Source of the DNA: Trema orientale | Taxonomy: Eukaryota > Streptophyta > Magnoliopsida > Rosales > Cannabaceae | Direction: 5' to 3' | DNA: 64,000 nucleotides | NCBI GenBank assembly: GCA_002914845.1 | Contig: JXTC01000395.1 | Coordinates: 172,957 to 236,956 of the forward strand | Shown here: positions 49,042 through 61,934 of the stretch, in pieces | Layout: every line of letters starts with the position of its first letter | Numbering within the stretch: the first letter of the stretch is position 1 | The notes under the pieces: generated by a model | Told to the model about the DNA's origin: nothing | The model's input: the letters and a program-made list of their open reading frames with translations, nothing else | Database searches by the model: none | Program-made: the position numbers and the translations under genes

Positions 49042-50793
49042 GGGATAATATCACTGAGGGTCCCCAGATTTTCTCTAATATATCACTTAGGTCCCCAAAC
49101 TTTTTTTTTTATAGCATTTGAATCTCCAAATTATTGTTTTGTGTCACACATTAATCCTTGGGCATTTTTCCTTCCAAAATAGGCGTCAAAACACCACGTG
49201 ATATGCACGAGATCTTGCTTCCAAGGGTATTAGCTGGAAACCCATAAGTTGGCACTCTCTCCATCATCTTGTTTCTATTTTCCCCAAATTCGAAGTGCAG
49301 TGCAGGTGCCGGACTTCTTTACCAAAAAAAAAAAAAAAGCCATTTTGTTTTTGTTTTTCAATCTAATATCTGATGACCTGATCCAGGTCTTGCTTTTCTA
49401 TACATTTTGTTATTGGTTTGGGATTTTAAAGAAGCGATTTTCTTTTTGGGTATTATCTGGTTCTTGCTTTTTTCAGTTTTTTTTTTCTTCCAATTTTTTG
49501 ATTAAGTGGTTTCTGATTTCTTTTTGTTTTTGTGATTTTTCTTAGTTTTATAGACCTAAGAACTAAATTCAGTTTGCACGTTGAAGCTTCAAATGAACAA
49601 CACCATCCCACCGCTTTCTATACACTAGTGTCTTTTTCATTGTTTTCGAACTTTATACTAACTTCACAATGGGCAATCTATTAAATTTGACCTGACCTAA
49701 GAATTTTTCTTTCTCCATTCTATTATGTTCATTTAACCTATAGAGACCCTTCACTTTCCTTTCTCTATTTAGACTCTCTGATTGGATTGCTTTTTTGTAA
49801 GTTTCTTATTTTGTACATTGTCACTTGGGGTAACATTAAGGTTTAGTTTTTCTAGTTTGATCTTTGCATGAAAGAATGAAAGTAGGTTTTGTTTTCGATG
49901 AGTTGGGTACATGGGTTTCGATATTTTTATTTGTTTATTTCTTTTTTGACAAAGTCCATTTGCGATTTGGTTATGTAATACTAAAAATAGTGACCCATAA
50001 TGATGTAGAACAAAGCTACGGAGCCAGTTATCATGGAGACTGAAATAACTCAATAACGGATATTCGCCGATGCTCTACCATTTGCTAGAATGTGAGAATT
50101 TGTGCCACAACGAATGGAAAGAACATAAGAAGTTAAATTTTTTTTTTAATGTTTTTTTCCATTTTCCTTTCTTTATTTGCTCCAAAAATTAGGAAGCGAG
50201 AAAAGAAACTAATTTGTGATATGAATCAGTTTGGGTGTTTCTTTTCAATAGCTATTGAAATCTCTATTGTTTAGATGTTTTATATAATGGGTAATTGTTT
50301 TGCAGTTACTAGCTAGAAGCACTAGAGAGTATAATTAAGCTGATTGGCCTATCATGCTTTTTTGAAGTGGTGCTCATCTTCTCCATAAGCCTTCACCTTA
50401 TATTGGGTTTCTCTTCACCTTACATTGGATTTTTTTAGTATTACAAGTTTGGTCACTCAAATATGCTGAACAGATCTATTTATCCATCTTTTCATTTCTG
50501 TTCCCAACTTCAGTGGAGGTGGGTTTGCTCTGTTGCTCTCAAGCTTTTCTTTTTTGGGGAGTGAAATGGTGAGGATTTTGGCACCTTGCACTTTTGTTTC
50601 CAGGTATACCTTTGGAAACAAGAACTTGTGCATATCACGTGGTGTTTTGACGCCTATTTTAGACAGAAAAGCGACCAAGGATTAACGTGTAACACAAAAC
50701 AATAGTTTGGGGATTCAAATGTTACAAATATAAGTTTGAGGACCTAAGTGATATATTAGGGAAAATTTGAAGACCCTAGGTGATATTATCCCC
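49042..50793. mobile_element. Mutator-like element, 1.75 kb, long inverted repeats
   Basis: Terminal inverted repeats of about 166 bp lie at 49042-49208 and 50628-50793 (outer end GGGATAATATCAC, inner end ATAGGCGTCAAAACACCACG followed by TGATATGCAC). The flanks are runs of 8-9 A, compatible with a poly-A target duplication. The 1.4-kb interior has no transposase frame. It is not like the neighbouring elements and could be a captured host fragment (Pack-MULE), which I cannot identify. Confidence 0.85.
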
Positions 50794-50830
50794 AAAAAAA
50801 AAGAAGAAGAAGTACAAAGTCATATATTAG

Positions 50831-51355
50831 GATTAATGATATTAATAGCTTCTGAATGATGCATGTGTTGCCACTTTGCTCCCTGACTGACATAGTAATA
50901 GTCCCTAAATAATGTAATTATTGCAACAATGATCTTTTTGTTTCATATTATTAAATATTTAACATAAATAAGTTATTACAGAGCACACAAATTGGTAACT
51001 GTGGTCGATATTCTAAAATTTTAACTTACATAGTAAACTACTAAGATTTATGTAATTATTGTAGTAATGACAATTTTTTTCCGCAAACTATTAATTTTTT
51101 AATAGAAATAAGTCTTGAGCAAAGTGCATAGATTAGTAATTATGGCTAAAAACGAAATTCTGACTTGTAGAAGTAAATATTGCCTAATTATACGCTATAT
51201 CTATGATTATTTTTTATTAAAAAGTAACAGTTTGTGACAAAGGATTATTGCTATAACAACTGTATAATTCAGGGATCATTACTATGTGAGTTAAAAATTT
51301 AAGAGATAAAGTGATACAATAAATATAATTAAGGGATAAATACTATATTTAACCC
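50831..51355. mobile_element. Mutator-like MITE, about 525 bp
   Basis: The left end GGATTAATGATATTAATAGC and the right end (reverse complement GGGTTAAATATAGTATTTAT) are imperfect inverted repeats. Inner matches such as CTCCCTGA...CACATAGTAATGATCCCTGA extend to about 100 bp. The flanks CATATATTA and TTTATATTA agree at seven of nine bases. Confidence 0.65.
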
Positions 51356-54310
51356 TTTATATTAAGCAAGGTACTTGCTATTTATAGCCCAAAAAAAAAA
51401 TAAAGATGTATCATGTAGGTAAATCATAGGATGAGAAAATGAGATAATGAAAAATAGGAGAGAAGAGAAGGAAGAGAAGAGAGTGTTAGCTAGGGTTACC
51501 ATTTACCGAAGCAAGGTTGACAGCAAGTGAGAGACGTGGAACACACGCGACAAATGAAAGGCACAACGTAAACTGTTTTTGCTTTTTACTATAATGCCAA
51601 TGGCGGTAGTTCTGGTACTACTACTACTCACTGTCCCTTTGTTTCACGTGACTCTCACCGTAACTTCAATTCTTCTTTCTTTTTTTTTTTCTCTTTTTTT
51701 TTTTTCAAACTTAAATATTTTTTGACAAGAAATGAAATTGATATCTGAAAAGAAAGACGTACATCTTTTCCAATAACAGCACAGCAATATGTTTTCATTT
51801 CCTATGATTTATTGATTATCACAAGCACAGCAATATGTTTCCATTTCCTATGATTTATTGATTATCACAATTTAACTTCTCACTTGAAGGTAATTTTTTT
51901 TTTTAAGTAATACTATGAGGTGTCCTATGATGTTCTAGGCTATTTAGCGTGCTAGTTTGTAGTTAAAAATTACAATCACACTTTAGGTGAGATACAATTT
52001 ATTAATTATAAATTCTCAATATCATATTTATATATTATGTGGTAATTTAGACATCAATAATATCTCATAATAAACATATATTTCTGTAATTATCGTAATC
52101 ATGCATTTCACATTTCTCATTCGAAACACCAGTTTATTTTTTTTCCTTTTTATATTTTCTCTTTCCCCAAAATTGATAAAAATTATTTTTGACGAAAAAT
52201 GTTTTTAAGTCGTACTATGATTAATTCTCATATAAACTCCCGAGTTAATAATATATTTCTTTTTATTTCAATGAGGATGCTAGGGTAATGAAAAACCAAG
52301 AAAATAATTGACTAAATATTAAATCCAAAATATTCAAAAAATTGACTGTGTTACTTCACATAATAATGAAATAAATCTATAATAGTTTTATTTTTTATTC
52401 TTATTATTTAATACATGGACTCCATTATATTTTATAAAAATCATTAAAATGTTTTAACTTTTTAGTGTGAAACAGTAAGACATGAGTCCCGAAAAAAAAA
52501 AGTGAGACATGAGTGTAAACTAAAAAATTTAGCACCCGGCGAAATTAATCAATAAATTAACGTAAGACTAGTCTATCCTTTATCGGTTTACTAAAAAAAA
52601 GGTCTAAATTATGCTCATACACTACAATGCATTTTGCTGATTTTTATTTATACTTAATTTTTTTGAATGCTTGTCTTTTTTATTATTTTTTTTCTTTTTT
52701 AATTCTCTTTGACATAAAGAAATAAAAGAGAAGAAAGCGAGAGAGTGAGAGAGAGGGAGAGAGAGTTTATTGGAAAAAGGGTCTGCACTGCACCGTGACG
52801 GATACGTGCAGTTAATTGACTGGAAAACCCAACGTACGATGCGGAAACACGTCTGTCTGTTCATTCAACTTCAACTCCAATTTTCATAAATATAAATCAA
52901 AGTCACTCCCACGCATTCAATTCAACTTGTTTCATTTCCAAACACCATTCAAAACAAAACAATTTTTATTTAATTTGAAAAAATTTAAAAAAAAAAAAAA
53001 CAAATAAGAGAACTTCTTTTGACAAAACATAGAGAAGAGAGCTTAACTTGTTTTGTTTAACACGTAATAATGACGGCTGCGCCAACTTCCAACCAAATAG
53101 ATAGAGTCCCTTATCCCTCCAAAGACTCGAACTTTTTTATTTTAAAATGAACTTTTTACGTCCCTAAATTAGAATGTAACATTTTTAAATGTAGTTAGTT
53201 ACTCGCGTTAAGCTATAAATAACTATTCTGCATGTGAATTAATACCCTTTGCTTCTTACATGTGGAGTTGGGTTGAAATGCATATCCCCCCCAATATACA
53301 TTCCAAGGTGGGCTTGTTATGTTAAAACTTATCATCAGACTTGAAGAAAAAAGATGAAAATCATATTGTAAAACCAGGTTCTTCTGTTGAACCAGTCAAG
53401 AGGCTGTTCATAATGCTATACAACTTTATTACAATGTGCCAAAGAGCCTTAAAAGGGCTTAGCATATCATTTTCTTACCTCATCCTAAGTTCCTTGATGT
53501 CCATAGATTTCAGCTGAATAAAAAGTCCATTCCTGACAAACTTACATCTGAAATTTGTTCTGTACAACGACCTTTAAGATGAGGTACAAATAAAATTGTT
53601 AACTAATGAATGAACCAGTGCATATAAGACCCTTTCCCTTTCCCTCTTTCTTTATTTATTTGTATTTTTATTTTTCATTCGTTTTAAGTTTTCCTCGTCT
53701 GTGCACCATGAGTAGTTATCTGTTAGTGCATCACAGTTGCTGATAACAGTGAACTGAATGAAATGTTGACAGTCTCTTCGTCTCCTGCATCATTCTCATT
53801 CTTCTCATACATAATAACGCAGTATTAGCTGAAGAGGAAGCTAATTTAGAATTATGTAATCTGTCTCATTCAGTATTTTCAGAATGCGACAACCCCGGAA
53901 GAGAGAGATGAATCACAAACACGTTTCGAGGAAGTCTAGTGAAAGCTTGGTTTCCAGAACAATGAGATTTTGAATTAATCTAAAGCTTTACAAATGTTCT
54001 AAAATGTTTGTACAACTAGGGCCTATTTGACGAATGTCGTCAGTTTAATACGGTAAAGGTATGTTACAAAATATACAGCCAATTTACCCTCCTTAAAAAG
54101 AATGAAGCACCAAGGAATGTAGAAAGAAAGTATACCTTACTAGGGGCACAATACTAGGCATAGAGAGCTCTAGATCTATCCACCAACGACCCAAAACTGC
54201 ATTTAATATACGATGACAAGTTAGGCATGCTAATCTAGAGAAAATATGTTCATATGCTAATCAAAGAAAATACCCGAAACAAATAACAATAAATCCACTT
54301 ACATCAATGA
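51356..54310. other. Intergenic DNA, no gene seen
   Basis: This holds a tandem 46-bp repeat (51779-51870), a possible relic of MITE family B beginning AATACTATGAGGTGTCC near 51909, a GA-rich tract near 52736-52770 and AT-rich filler. Part of 53300-54310 may be 3' untranslated sequence of the downstream transporter gene. No coding region recognised. Confidence 0.45.
51779..51870. repeat. 46-bp tandem duplication
   Basis: GCACAGCAATATGTTT begins copies at 51779 and 51825. The two units differ at a single position (TTTTC versus TTTCC). Confidence 0.92.
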
Positions 54311-57300
54311 TCAAAACCAAGGATCAAAGGAGAAAAGACTCCTTTGTTCTTCTGTTGGATTATACAACCATCTGCAGTACATAACTGCTGACCCCACTAC
54401 CGATAGAAGTGACAGCATTGCTAGATATCTGAAATGCGAGACATCATTGGCAATTATTGCAACCCCCAACATTGTAGACTCTGCCAAACTAGCAACAGCA
54501 ACCTCTGTTGTCCCAATAAGATTGGCTTTCGAAGATGGTATGCCAGTTTGAAGAATCTGTGCAGCAACCACATCATACGACATGTGTCCCACTCTTGATA
54601 GTACCTAAAGCAAAAGTGGAACAGCTTTTCTTTAAAGCTCCAAAAGATTCTGACAAAAAGCTCTAAACCAATGTGGTAGGTACAGCAAGAACAACTATTC
54701 GATACAGCAATAGAAAGGAGAAACACACATGGAATATGAGGATTACTTATTCTGCTTAAGTTGCTCTTTACTTTCAGGGAATAGCAAACACACTTTTTAC
54801 TGAACATTTATACAGAGAAACCAGGAGCAATAAACAATTTACAGCTGAAACTGAAAGTTATCTTAAGCTGTCACATGGAAATGCCAAGAAAGTAAAATAT
54901 TTGTTACAACAAATTCAAAAAAGTAAAACTGAAATTGTATCTCATTATAACATATTTAAACTTAACATTATTGTTCTAGCAAAAAAAATCTTAACATTAT
55001 TGTCTTATAAAAATTAATCTATCCTCCCTTAAAATTCAACGTAATCCATGAGTTCTAGCAGCCAAAGAGTTACTAGCCCGGTGGTCTTTACCCATACAGA
55101 ACTTCATATTTATATGTCTGGATCACATATTAGTTAAAACTTCAATCAATTGTCAATTACGAAAACAAGAAAGGCAAAGATATTCTTACAATCATGCACA
55201 AGAAGAAGAGAAGAGGGCTCTGCCGAGAAAGAGATCCACTCCAATATGCACCAACTGCTATGGTGAGAAGTGAAGCTTGAAAAATCAATCCAAGTGCTCC
55301 AGCCTGGTGATTTAAGAAACAATATAAGAGCTTGATCTGTAATTCAGAACCATAGTAAAGTGTAAAAAGAAGAACTAGCAGAAGAACCTTTAAAATGCCA
55401 AGTCGCTTGACCAGGCTTGCAGACACAAATGTGGCTGCAACACCCATAATCGCGCATAGGCCACTGAACCCCCCTATGATGGATGAATTTAGACCTGTTA
55501 AAGAATGTAATTCAGTTGGACTTAAGTTCAGAAGCCAAGATTTTTATTAAAAAGCTGAGGCTGGATTTCGATACACGATCTTTTTATTGGTTTAAATTCG
55601 AGAAGGATTAATGTATACAAAAGAAAAGGAAAATTTACACCGAACATGCTAACAGATATACATGTTACAGAATCCACAGATCACAAGAACGTCCTCTAAC
55701 ATGCATAAAACAAAAATAATTTCCAAACTCCTAGTTTTCTAACGTCATCTGCAAAAATACCCGCACATAACAGATAAATCTTGCAGAGTACATCTCCAGT
55801 TCTGGTGTTTTAGAAACTTTCGTAGCAGCCGGTGCTTAGATAGTTTCAATCCCCTCACTGTATGCAACATTTTGTTGCTAAATATGAAGTTGATGTGAAC
55901 TTTCTCTTAACGCCAATATAAACATTCCAAAACAAGCTGGGGCCAGATATATAATAAAGAATCAAGGCCACCCAAAATGATTGCATGCATGAAAAAAGTC
56001 TGAAAATTACCACGCTGCGTTAAAAATGCTGTCATCATGCTGCCTGGAGTGAGAACAATATTGAAATAAAGGAGCACATAGGCTAGGCTTGCTGGGAGAA
56101 CAGGCTGCTGCATATATTCCTTCCACCCTAGCTTGATAGCTTCCACACCTTTATCGACTGAGAATCAGGGGATTCAATTAATACGGAACAAATAATACTC
56201 TCTTGTTCAAGAGAGAGAGAGGGAATAAATTCAAAATTATTACCTATACTTTCAGCATTAGAAACATCTGCATCAGTTCTGCAACAAGTATGTGAACATT
56301 TAGGGCGGTCAAGAACCCCAGCAGAGAGCTTGTTGGTTAGCCATGTAAGGATTATCTGAGATTGGATTTTTACAGTTTAAAGAACCACAAAAAATGTTGC
56401 TTTATCTTCCAATGCAGAAGAATAAAAGAAAAAAAAAAAAGGGACCGCTTACAAAAAAACATAAATAAAGGATCAATTACCGTAAATGGCAACGACCACA
56501 CCATTAAACCAGCAGCAAACTTTAAGCAGGTTACAGGACCATACTTGGAGAGAAGAATGCCAAATAATGATGCTCCAGCTATCTGCGATAACATACTGTA
56601 TAAATCCCTGAACTGAAAATTCCTGATTTCCTCTGAATCAAATACATCTGTCATATCAACCATATACCGTCTTCTGGAATTTGGGGTAACTGTGAAGATA
56701 TGAAATGAAAATTCTCCTTCTTCTTTTAAGAATGCATTCAAACTTAGTTAATAATGAGCAAACATGAATCAGTTATCGATATCTTAGAAACATCTAAACT
56801 TCTATATCCAAAGAGAAAAACAATCATACCTCACAGAGAAGATCAATTCGACTAAGAATTGCATTTGCTTGTGCAAGCGCAATAGGTCTATTGACTCCTG
56901 CTAACTGTCGACACAAGAACACTACTTAATAATGACTTACTTAGCAATAAAAGGTAAAATATTTTTGTAATGGAATAAATGGATAGATTTATATCTTAAC
57001 CAAACAAGGACAGCTCAGAGTTGCATTACCAGCACAACCCAGTCACGTTCCATTGCAACACCCAAGGCTACTCCAGATAGCCTCTCAACAGCCCCAGCTA
57101 GTATAAGTACAATGAACCAAGGCTGGCGAAGCAGGGATGATGCAGAAGAAAGAGGGACAGAGAGGGCATAAATAATCATAGTTGCAGATAACAACTGAGC
57201 AGCCGCCTGACAGAGACAAAAGTGTTACTTAGGAGACACAATAGTGATAAACCATCTAGTACTAAGCTAGGATTTATAAGGAGAGCAAAAATAGATACCT

Positions 57301-59232
57301 GGACGACATTCAGACAATTATATGCAGGTACTCTAGGAAAATAATCCAGAAACTTTCCAGCCAAAGGGCCTCCAATGATTATTGCAAGCTGTTATAACAT
57401 GGAAACAAATTGTTAGATTATATTCACCTTCCCCCTTCCTTATATGATCAATTCACGTCATTACAGACATCGCACCTTAGTGAAGAAACCCATGACTGCC
57501 ACTGGTAGAAGGCTTGGATGTACCAAAGCAATAGCAGAAGGCCAAGCAAAATTCCAAAGTTGTTCCACTAAATTTCCAGCCAAGCAGCTAGCATATAAAG
57601 CTGAAAACCATGTCCCTCTTATCAGAAATTACTCCGAATATACAGATTGCCATAAATATTTTATTAATATAAATTACCTATAAGCTAGCATAAAATAAGA
57701 CTCAGTCAAGTGATTGGAGAAAAGGTATGTGGCTATTGTTACAGCAAGCAACGGAATCAATTTCATTTAATTTCATTACACAAATGCTTCAGTTGGACTA
57801 AGAAGCTCTTACCATATAACCCTATAGGATGGGCTGGAGTTGCAGCAAGGGCATGCTGTTCCTCCTCTGATAAAACCTGAGAAGTAAAAAACAGAAGGCG
57901 TGAGTTATATAATGACAATATGATGATAGTAAAACTATGCGAGGGAAACAGGTTAATGGACCCGCAGAAAACACACAGGTAGTGCTGTCAGTAGAGAATC
58001 CACATAAGTGTCTTCAGTTAGCAAACTCAGAGGCTCGGCCTCAAGGATATCAGATTTGAGATTAATGATTGGAAGCGAACAATCAGGCTGAACAGCTGAT
58101 AATTCTTCACAGGTCTCATCCTCGGTAGCAACATGGTTGCACTGTGTATCGGTGTTGGTAAATGAACACCTTGAGATGAAACCATCAAATCTGCAGCACA
58201 CGTAGCAGGTAAGTAAAAAGAACGAAGTTTACATGAACGGAACTCAATCAAGCAAATACAGGTAGCAGGTAAAATCAGCATATTTTATCTTGGAGGTAAC
58301 CGGTCACAAGTTAAAAGATAATATAATCAAACCAAGTTCAATTGAGGTTCCCAAAGATAATGAAAGCCCACATTCAAATTCTCCTCTGTTTGGTATAGGA
58401 GGAGAGTTTGCTGAATCAATCGTAATAGAGAAGACAATTGCACCAAACCCAGTTCAATAGAGGTCCCAAAGATAATGGAAAGCCCAGATTCAAATTCTCC
58501 TTTGTTTGGTATAGGAGGAGAGTTTGATAATCAATCATAAGTGAAAAGCCAATTGCACGTAACCCAGTTCAATTCAGGTCCAAAAGATGATGAAAAACTT
58601 CGATTCAAACTCTCCTCGGTTCGAAGTGGAGAAAACAAACTACGAGATAGGGGATGAAAACAATATAAGCATTGGGAGAACCCTTTAGCACACTGGGGAA
58701 AAATTAAACAAATAAAACAGAATAAGTTACCAGATATCTAAGAGTCAATAAGACCCAATATAAGAGTATCGAATTTACTTGAAATTATGAATAACTTGAG
58801 AATCGAATTCTCAAAAATCAGACTAAAGGAAATAAATGCTATTACCATGACTATTTCAGCAAAAGTAAAGAATTCAGCTCAACTAAACAACGTAAACCGT
58901 TCGAGTTCAGTTTACAAAATTATACAAAAACACCAAATAAAATTCCAACATTTCGATTCTACCCATTATTCATCAACCTATAAAAAATCAAATAAAGCCA
59001 CAAAAAAGGAAGAAAAGAAAAGAGAGAGAGAGAGAGAGAGAGAGTACCCATTAGAAGTTGCAGATAAGTGATTGGAACTCAACCATCGGCGAGAAGAGAA
59101 GCGATAGCAAATTGGAGAAGAATTCCGCGGAACTGGAAAAATGGAAGCTTGCCGAGCCGAGAAACCGAACGAACCGGAATAAAGTAGAGACTGTGAAAGA
59201 GTGACCGTACAACCAGTTGAAGCCATAACCAT
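54311..59232 (-). CDS. IREG3: IREG3/MAR1-like ferroportin-family transporter, chloroplast
   Basis: Ferroportin-family (SLC40) member of the plastid envelope. The Arabidopsis homologue affects iron handling and aminoglycoside entry (MULTIPLE ANTIBIOTIC RESISTANCE 1). Exons are 59048-59232, 57977-58190, 57813-57876, 57476-57600, 57299-57388, 57030-57206, 56830-56904, 56481-56582, 56244-56355, 56011-56157, 55388-55494, 55190-55303 and 54311-54604, total 1806 bp, 601 residues, close to the Arabidopsis length. Residues 1-65 are Ser/Arg-rich with few acids, a typical transit peptide. From about 150 there are ten or more hydrophobic helices, with family phrases such as [50 protein letters not shown] and [18 protein letters not shown]. 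The C terminus is SFDPWF. Intron 1 is unusually long and carries a 116-bp repeat. The start at 59232 is followed by a second in-frame Met two codons later. Confidence 0.93.
58329..58640. repeat. 116-bp tandem repeat, about 2.7 copies, in IREG3 intron 1
   Basis: Units begin near 58329, 58445 and 58560 (AAACC(A/C)AGTTCAAT, with AAACCC or AACCC in later copies). They share CAAATTCTCCT and GGAGGAGAGTTTG. Divergence is about 10-20 percent between copies. Confidence 0.85.
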
Positions 59233-60056
59233 AGCTGATGCTGATGCTGATTCTGATGCTTCAAGCTCCCAAACTTGAAGGACCCGTAAAGTTCTAACCT
59301 ACTCATGCAGCCTCCCTCCAAAACTAAGCTAAACCCTTTAGCCGCCTTCACCTCAGTCTCTGGGTTCACTTGCCCGCAACTGAGCCAAAGCTCATCACAA
59401 ATGTCAAAAATCTTCTCACCATAACCAAAAAAATAAAAAATAAAAAAAAATCCCCTCAAATCAAAATTATGGTTTGTTTGTTTGTTTGTTTTTTTTTTTT
59501 TTTTGGATAAGGAGATTAACAGAGAGAGGAAAAAAAAAATCCCAAACTGTCGAATTGAATGGGTTGGGTTCTTATCTTTGTGGTGGAGAGAGGAAAATGA
59601 GTCCGCCGGTGGAGGGTGGGGCGGACCATTCCATAATCCGTAGAGCATAAGGCTGTGTTTGGGAACACACAAGCTAATCGTGTGGCCCCTGAGCTTTGAT
59701 GACGTGGAGTCTTCCAGCAAGCGGGTGACGACACTTGGACTGATTTATGCCATGCTTCGCTGCTCCAAAATTTTTCACAATTTTTTTAATTATTATTTTT
59801 CATTTTTTGTATGGTCGAATGATTTTGCCATGCCAACATAAGTATTGAAACTTTTTTTCTTCATATTGATTTGACCCACTTGAAGATTTTGGGTCTTTTA
59901 GCCATGTAAGTGTAACATCACATATGTAAAAAAACAAGATGAAAGTGTACAAATGATTCTAGAATAGTGGAAATTTCTAGATGGTCCACTATTTTTCTAT
60001 TTCTTTGTTTCGGTAACGAACTCTACAATCCAATTCAATATATATTTTGGGTCTTA
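59233..60056. other. IREG3 promoter side, no further gene seen
   Basis: 5' flank of the transporter gene. A T run with (GTTT)n sits near 59470-59504. No coding region recognised. Confidence 0.45.
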
Positions 60057-60462
60057 GGCTATATTTGGTGGAAGGGAGGGAAGAACGGAAGGAATATGAC
60101 ATATATTACAGAGGAAGGAGAAGTAATAAAGAAAGTACATCATTCTTTTTTATTGTGTTTGGTACGAGAAGAAGGAGAGAAGACCAAAATCCTCTCCATT
60201 ATTTAATAAGAGGGAAAGGTGGAAAGAATGAAAAGATTTATAGTTAGAATAACTACTGACAACTTGAGTGGACATCTTCTTTCTAAAATTTCTCTAATTT
60301 TGGAAGAATTAAAAGTTGGTTAAAATTAAGGATTTGAAATCCTTTGTCTAATCTCTTCCTCCTAAAATTCCTCGTACCAAACAACCATCATACTCTAAAT
60401 CTATCTAATAATCCCCTCACATCTTTCTTTCCTTCCACTTCTCCCTCCTACCAAATACACCC
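60057..60462. mobile_element. Tourist-like (PIF/Harbinger) MITE, 406 bp
   Basis: The ends GGCTATATTTGGTGGAAGGG and (reverse complement) GGGTGTATTTGGTAGGAGGG are inverted repeats. TTA flanks the element on both sides (60054-60056 and 60463-60465). A 3-bp TTA target duplication and a GGSTRTATTTGG end are typical of PIF/Harbinger MITEs. Confidence 0.82.
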
Positions 60463-60645
60463 TTAATATTAAAAAATAAAATAACATTCAATTTTTCCTA
60501 TTGTAAAGAACTACATTGGTATTGAAGCCAAATGTAAAATAAAGGTTGCTTTACTTGGTATTTTATTTTTCTTCTATCTTCCTTCTTCTTTTTCTAATCT
60601 GCATGAGAGGGAGATTTTTTTGAATCTTTCTCTTTGGTGGGAGGG

Positions 60646-60680
<35 letters not shown>

Positions 60681-61934
60681 CGAATAAGCTTTCCATTCGG
60701 GGAAGACATAATTCCATTCAAATTTAGTTACATAGTGGTTTTAGCTATTCTACTCAAATCTTGATTTGTGGTAGTTTTGGGTTTCTTTTTTGTTTTTTGT
60801 TATTTTAGTCCACCCAGTTCTATATTTAGAGCTATGATGGTTTTGGATGGATTTTATGTTTTTTTATCATTTTAGTGTAGTTACCATTCATGTTGATATA
60901 ATTTCTTACCCATATTTGGATATATAGATAATGTCATATAGTATTTGGATTCGAAATGAGAGACACTAGTAACAGAAGTTGAGTGAATGGTCATATAAGT
61001 GAGTCAATAGAAGCAAAGAGCTCTATAGAGTTCTATTGAAGTGCACAACAACTGTGATCTATACGACTCCCCTTATTTTGAGTCAATTTTACAAGGATTT
61101 TAGTGTACAAAATTCCTATTCATTGATTTTAATTATTTATTTATTACGGATATCTACTTTGTATTTAAATTTTCTTTCATGGATATTGTTATTTTCATTA
61201 TGAATGAAGGCATTTTTCCTTCTCAAAAGCATTTATTTTCCTAAAAGAAAAGACTTCTTTACAAAAAGTGTACATAGACTCTTGTTGTTTAAGTATGCTG
61301 GGATTTGCTTAAATAAACGAAGAATGTAATTTTTATAAAGAATAATGTTAGGTATTCCAAAATTTGTATCAAAATTTTGATACCAACACATATGGCTGTG
61401 AATTACCATTATTCAATTAGTGAATATGATTAATTTATTTGTGGTAAATTCTAATATACCAATTGAATAATGACAACTTATATACCACATGTATTGATAT
61501 TAAAAATTTGGTAACAATCTTCGTACACATAGCATCAATCTTTTTATAAAATAAGTAGCATGATTTTCAAAATATAATATTAATTGCATGATCTCAAAGT
61601 GAAATAAAGAATATGTAATTTAAAATAACATATAACTGAATTTGATGTAATAAATTATATCTGAAAAAAGATGTAATTATATAAGGATAGCTAGTACAAT
61701 AATTTTTTTCTTAATTCTCCGTCAATAGAGAAATCAATTTTGATTTTTATCTAATGATTAAAAAATAAATGTTATCATTTAGTCTATATTAGAATTTATT
61801 CCAACGTATTTAATTGTAAACGTTGGATGGAAATCTGAAAACTAAAATTAATTTTTCTAGGATAAAAAAAGGTTTCTACTGAACTCGTTCCCTTATATAA
61901 ATGTTGCATATTGGTAGATACGTATAAAATTGTG
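60463..61934. other. Intergenic DNA, no gene seen
   Basis: This contains a 35-plus nt T run near 60640-60680. A small inverted-repeat stretch spans about 61344-61525, with TTAGGTATTCCAAAATTTGT facing TTGTTACCAAATTTTTAATA; it may be a degenerate MITE. No coding region seen. Confidence 0.45.

Noticed and set aside
49249..49545. 98-codon frame inside the 1.75-kb element as a transposase fragment
   Set aside because: The translation is Phe-rich low complexity and shows no MULE transposase motif.
53300..54100. A separate gene downstream of IREG3
   Set aside because: No frame of useful length or family resemblance; more likely 3' UTR or intergenic.
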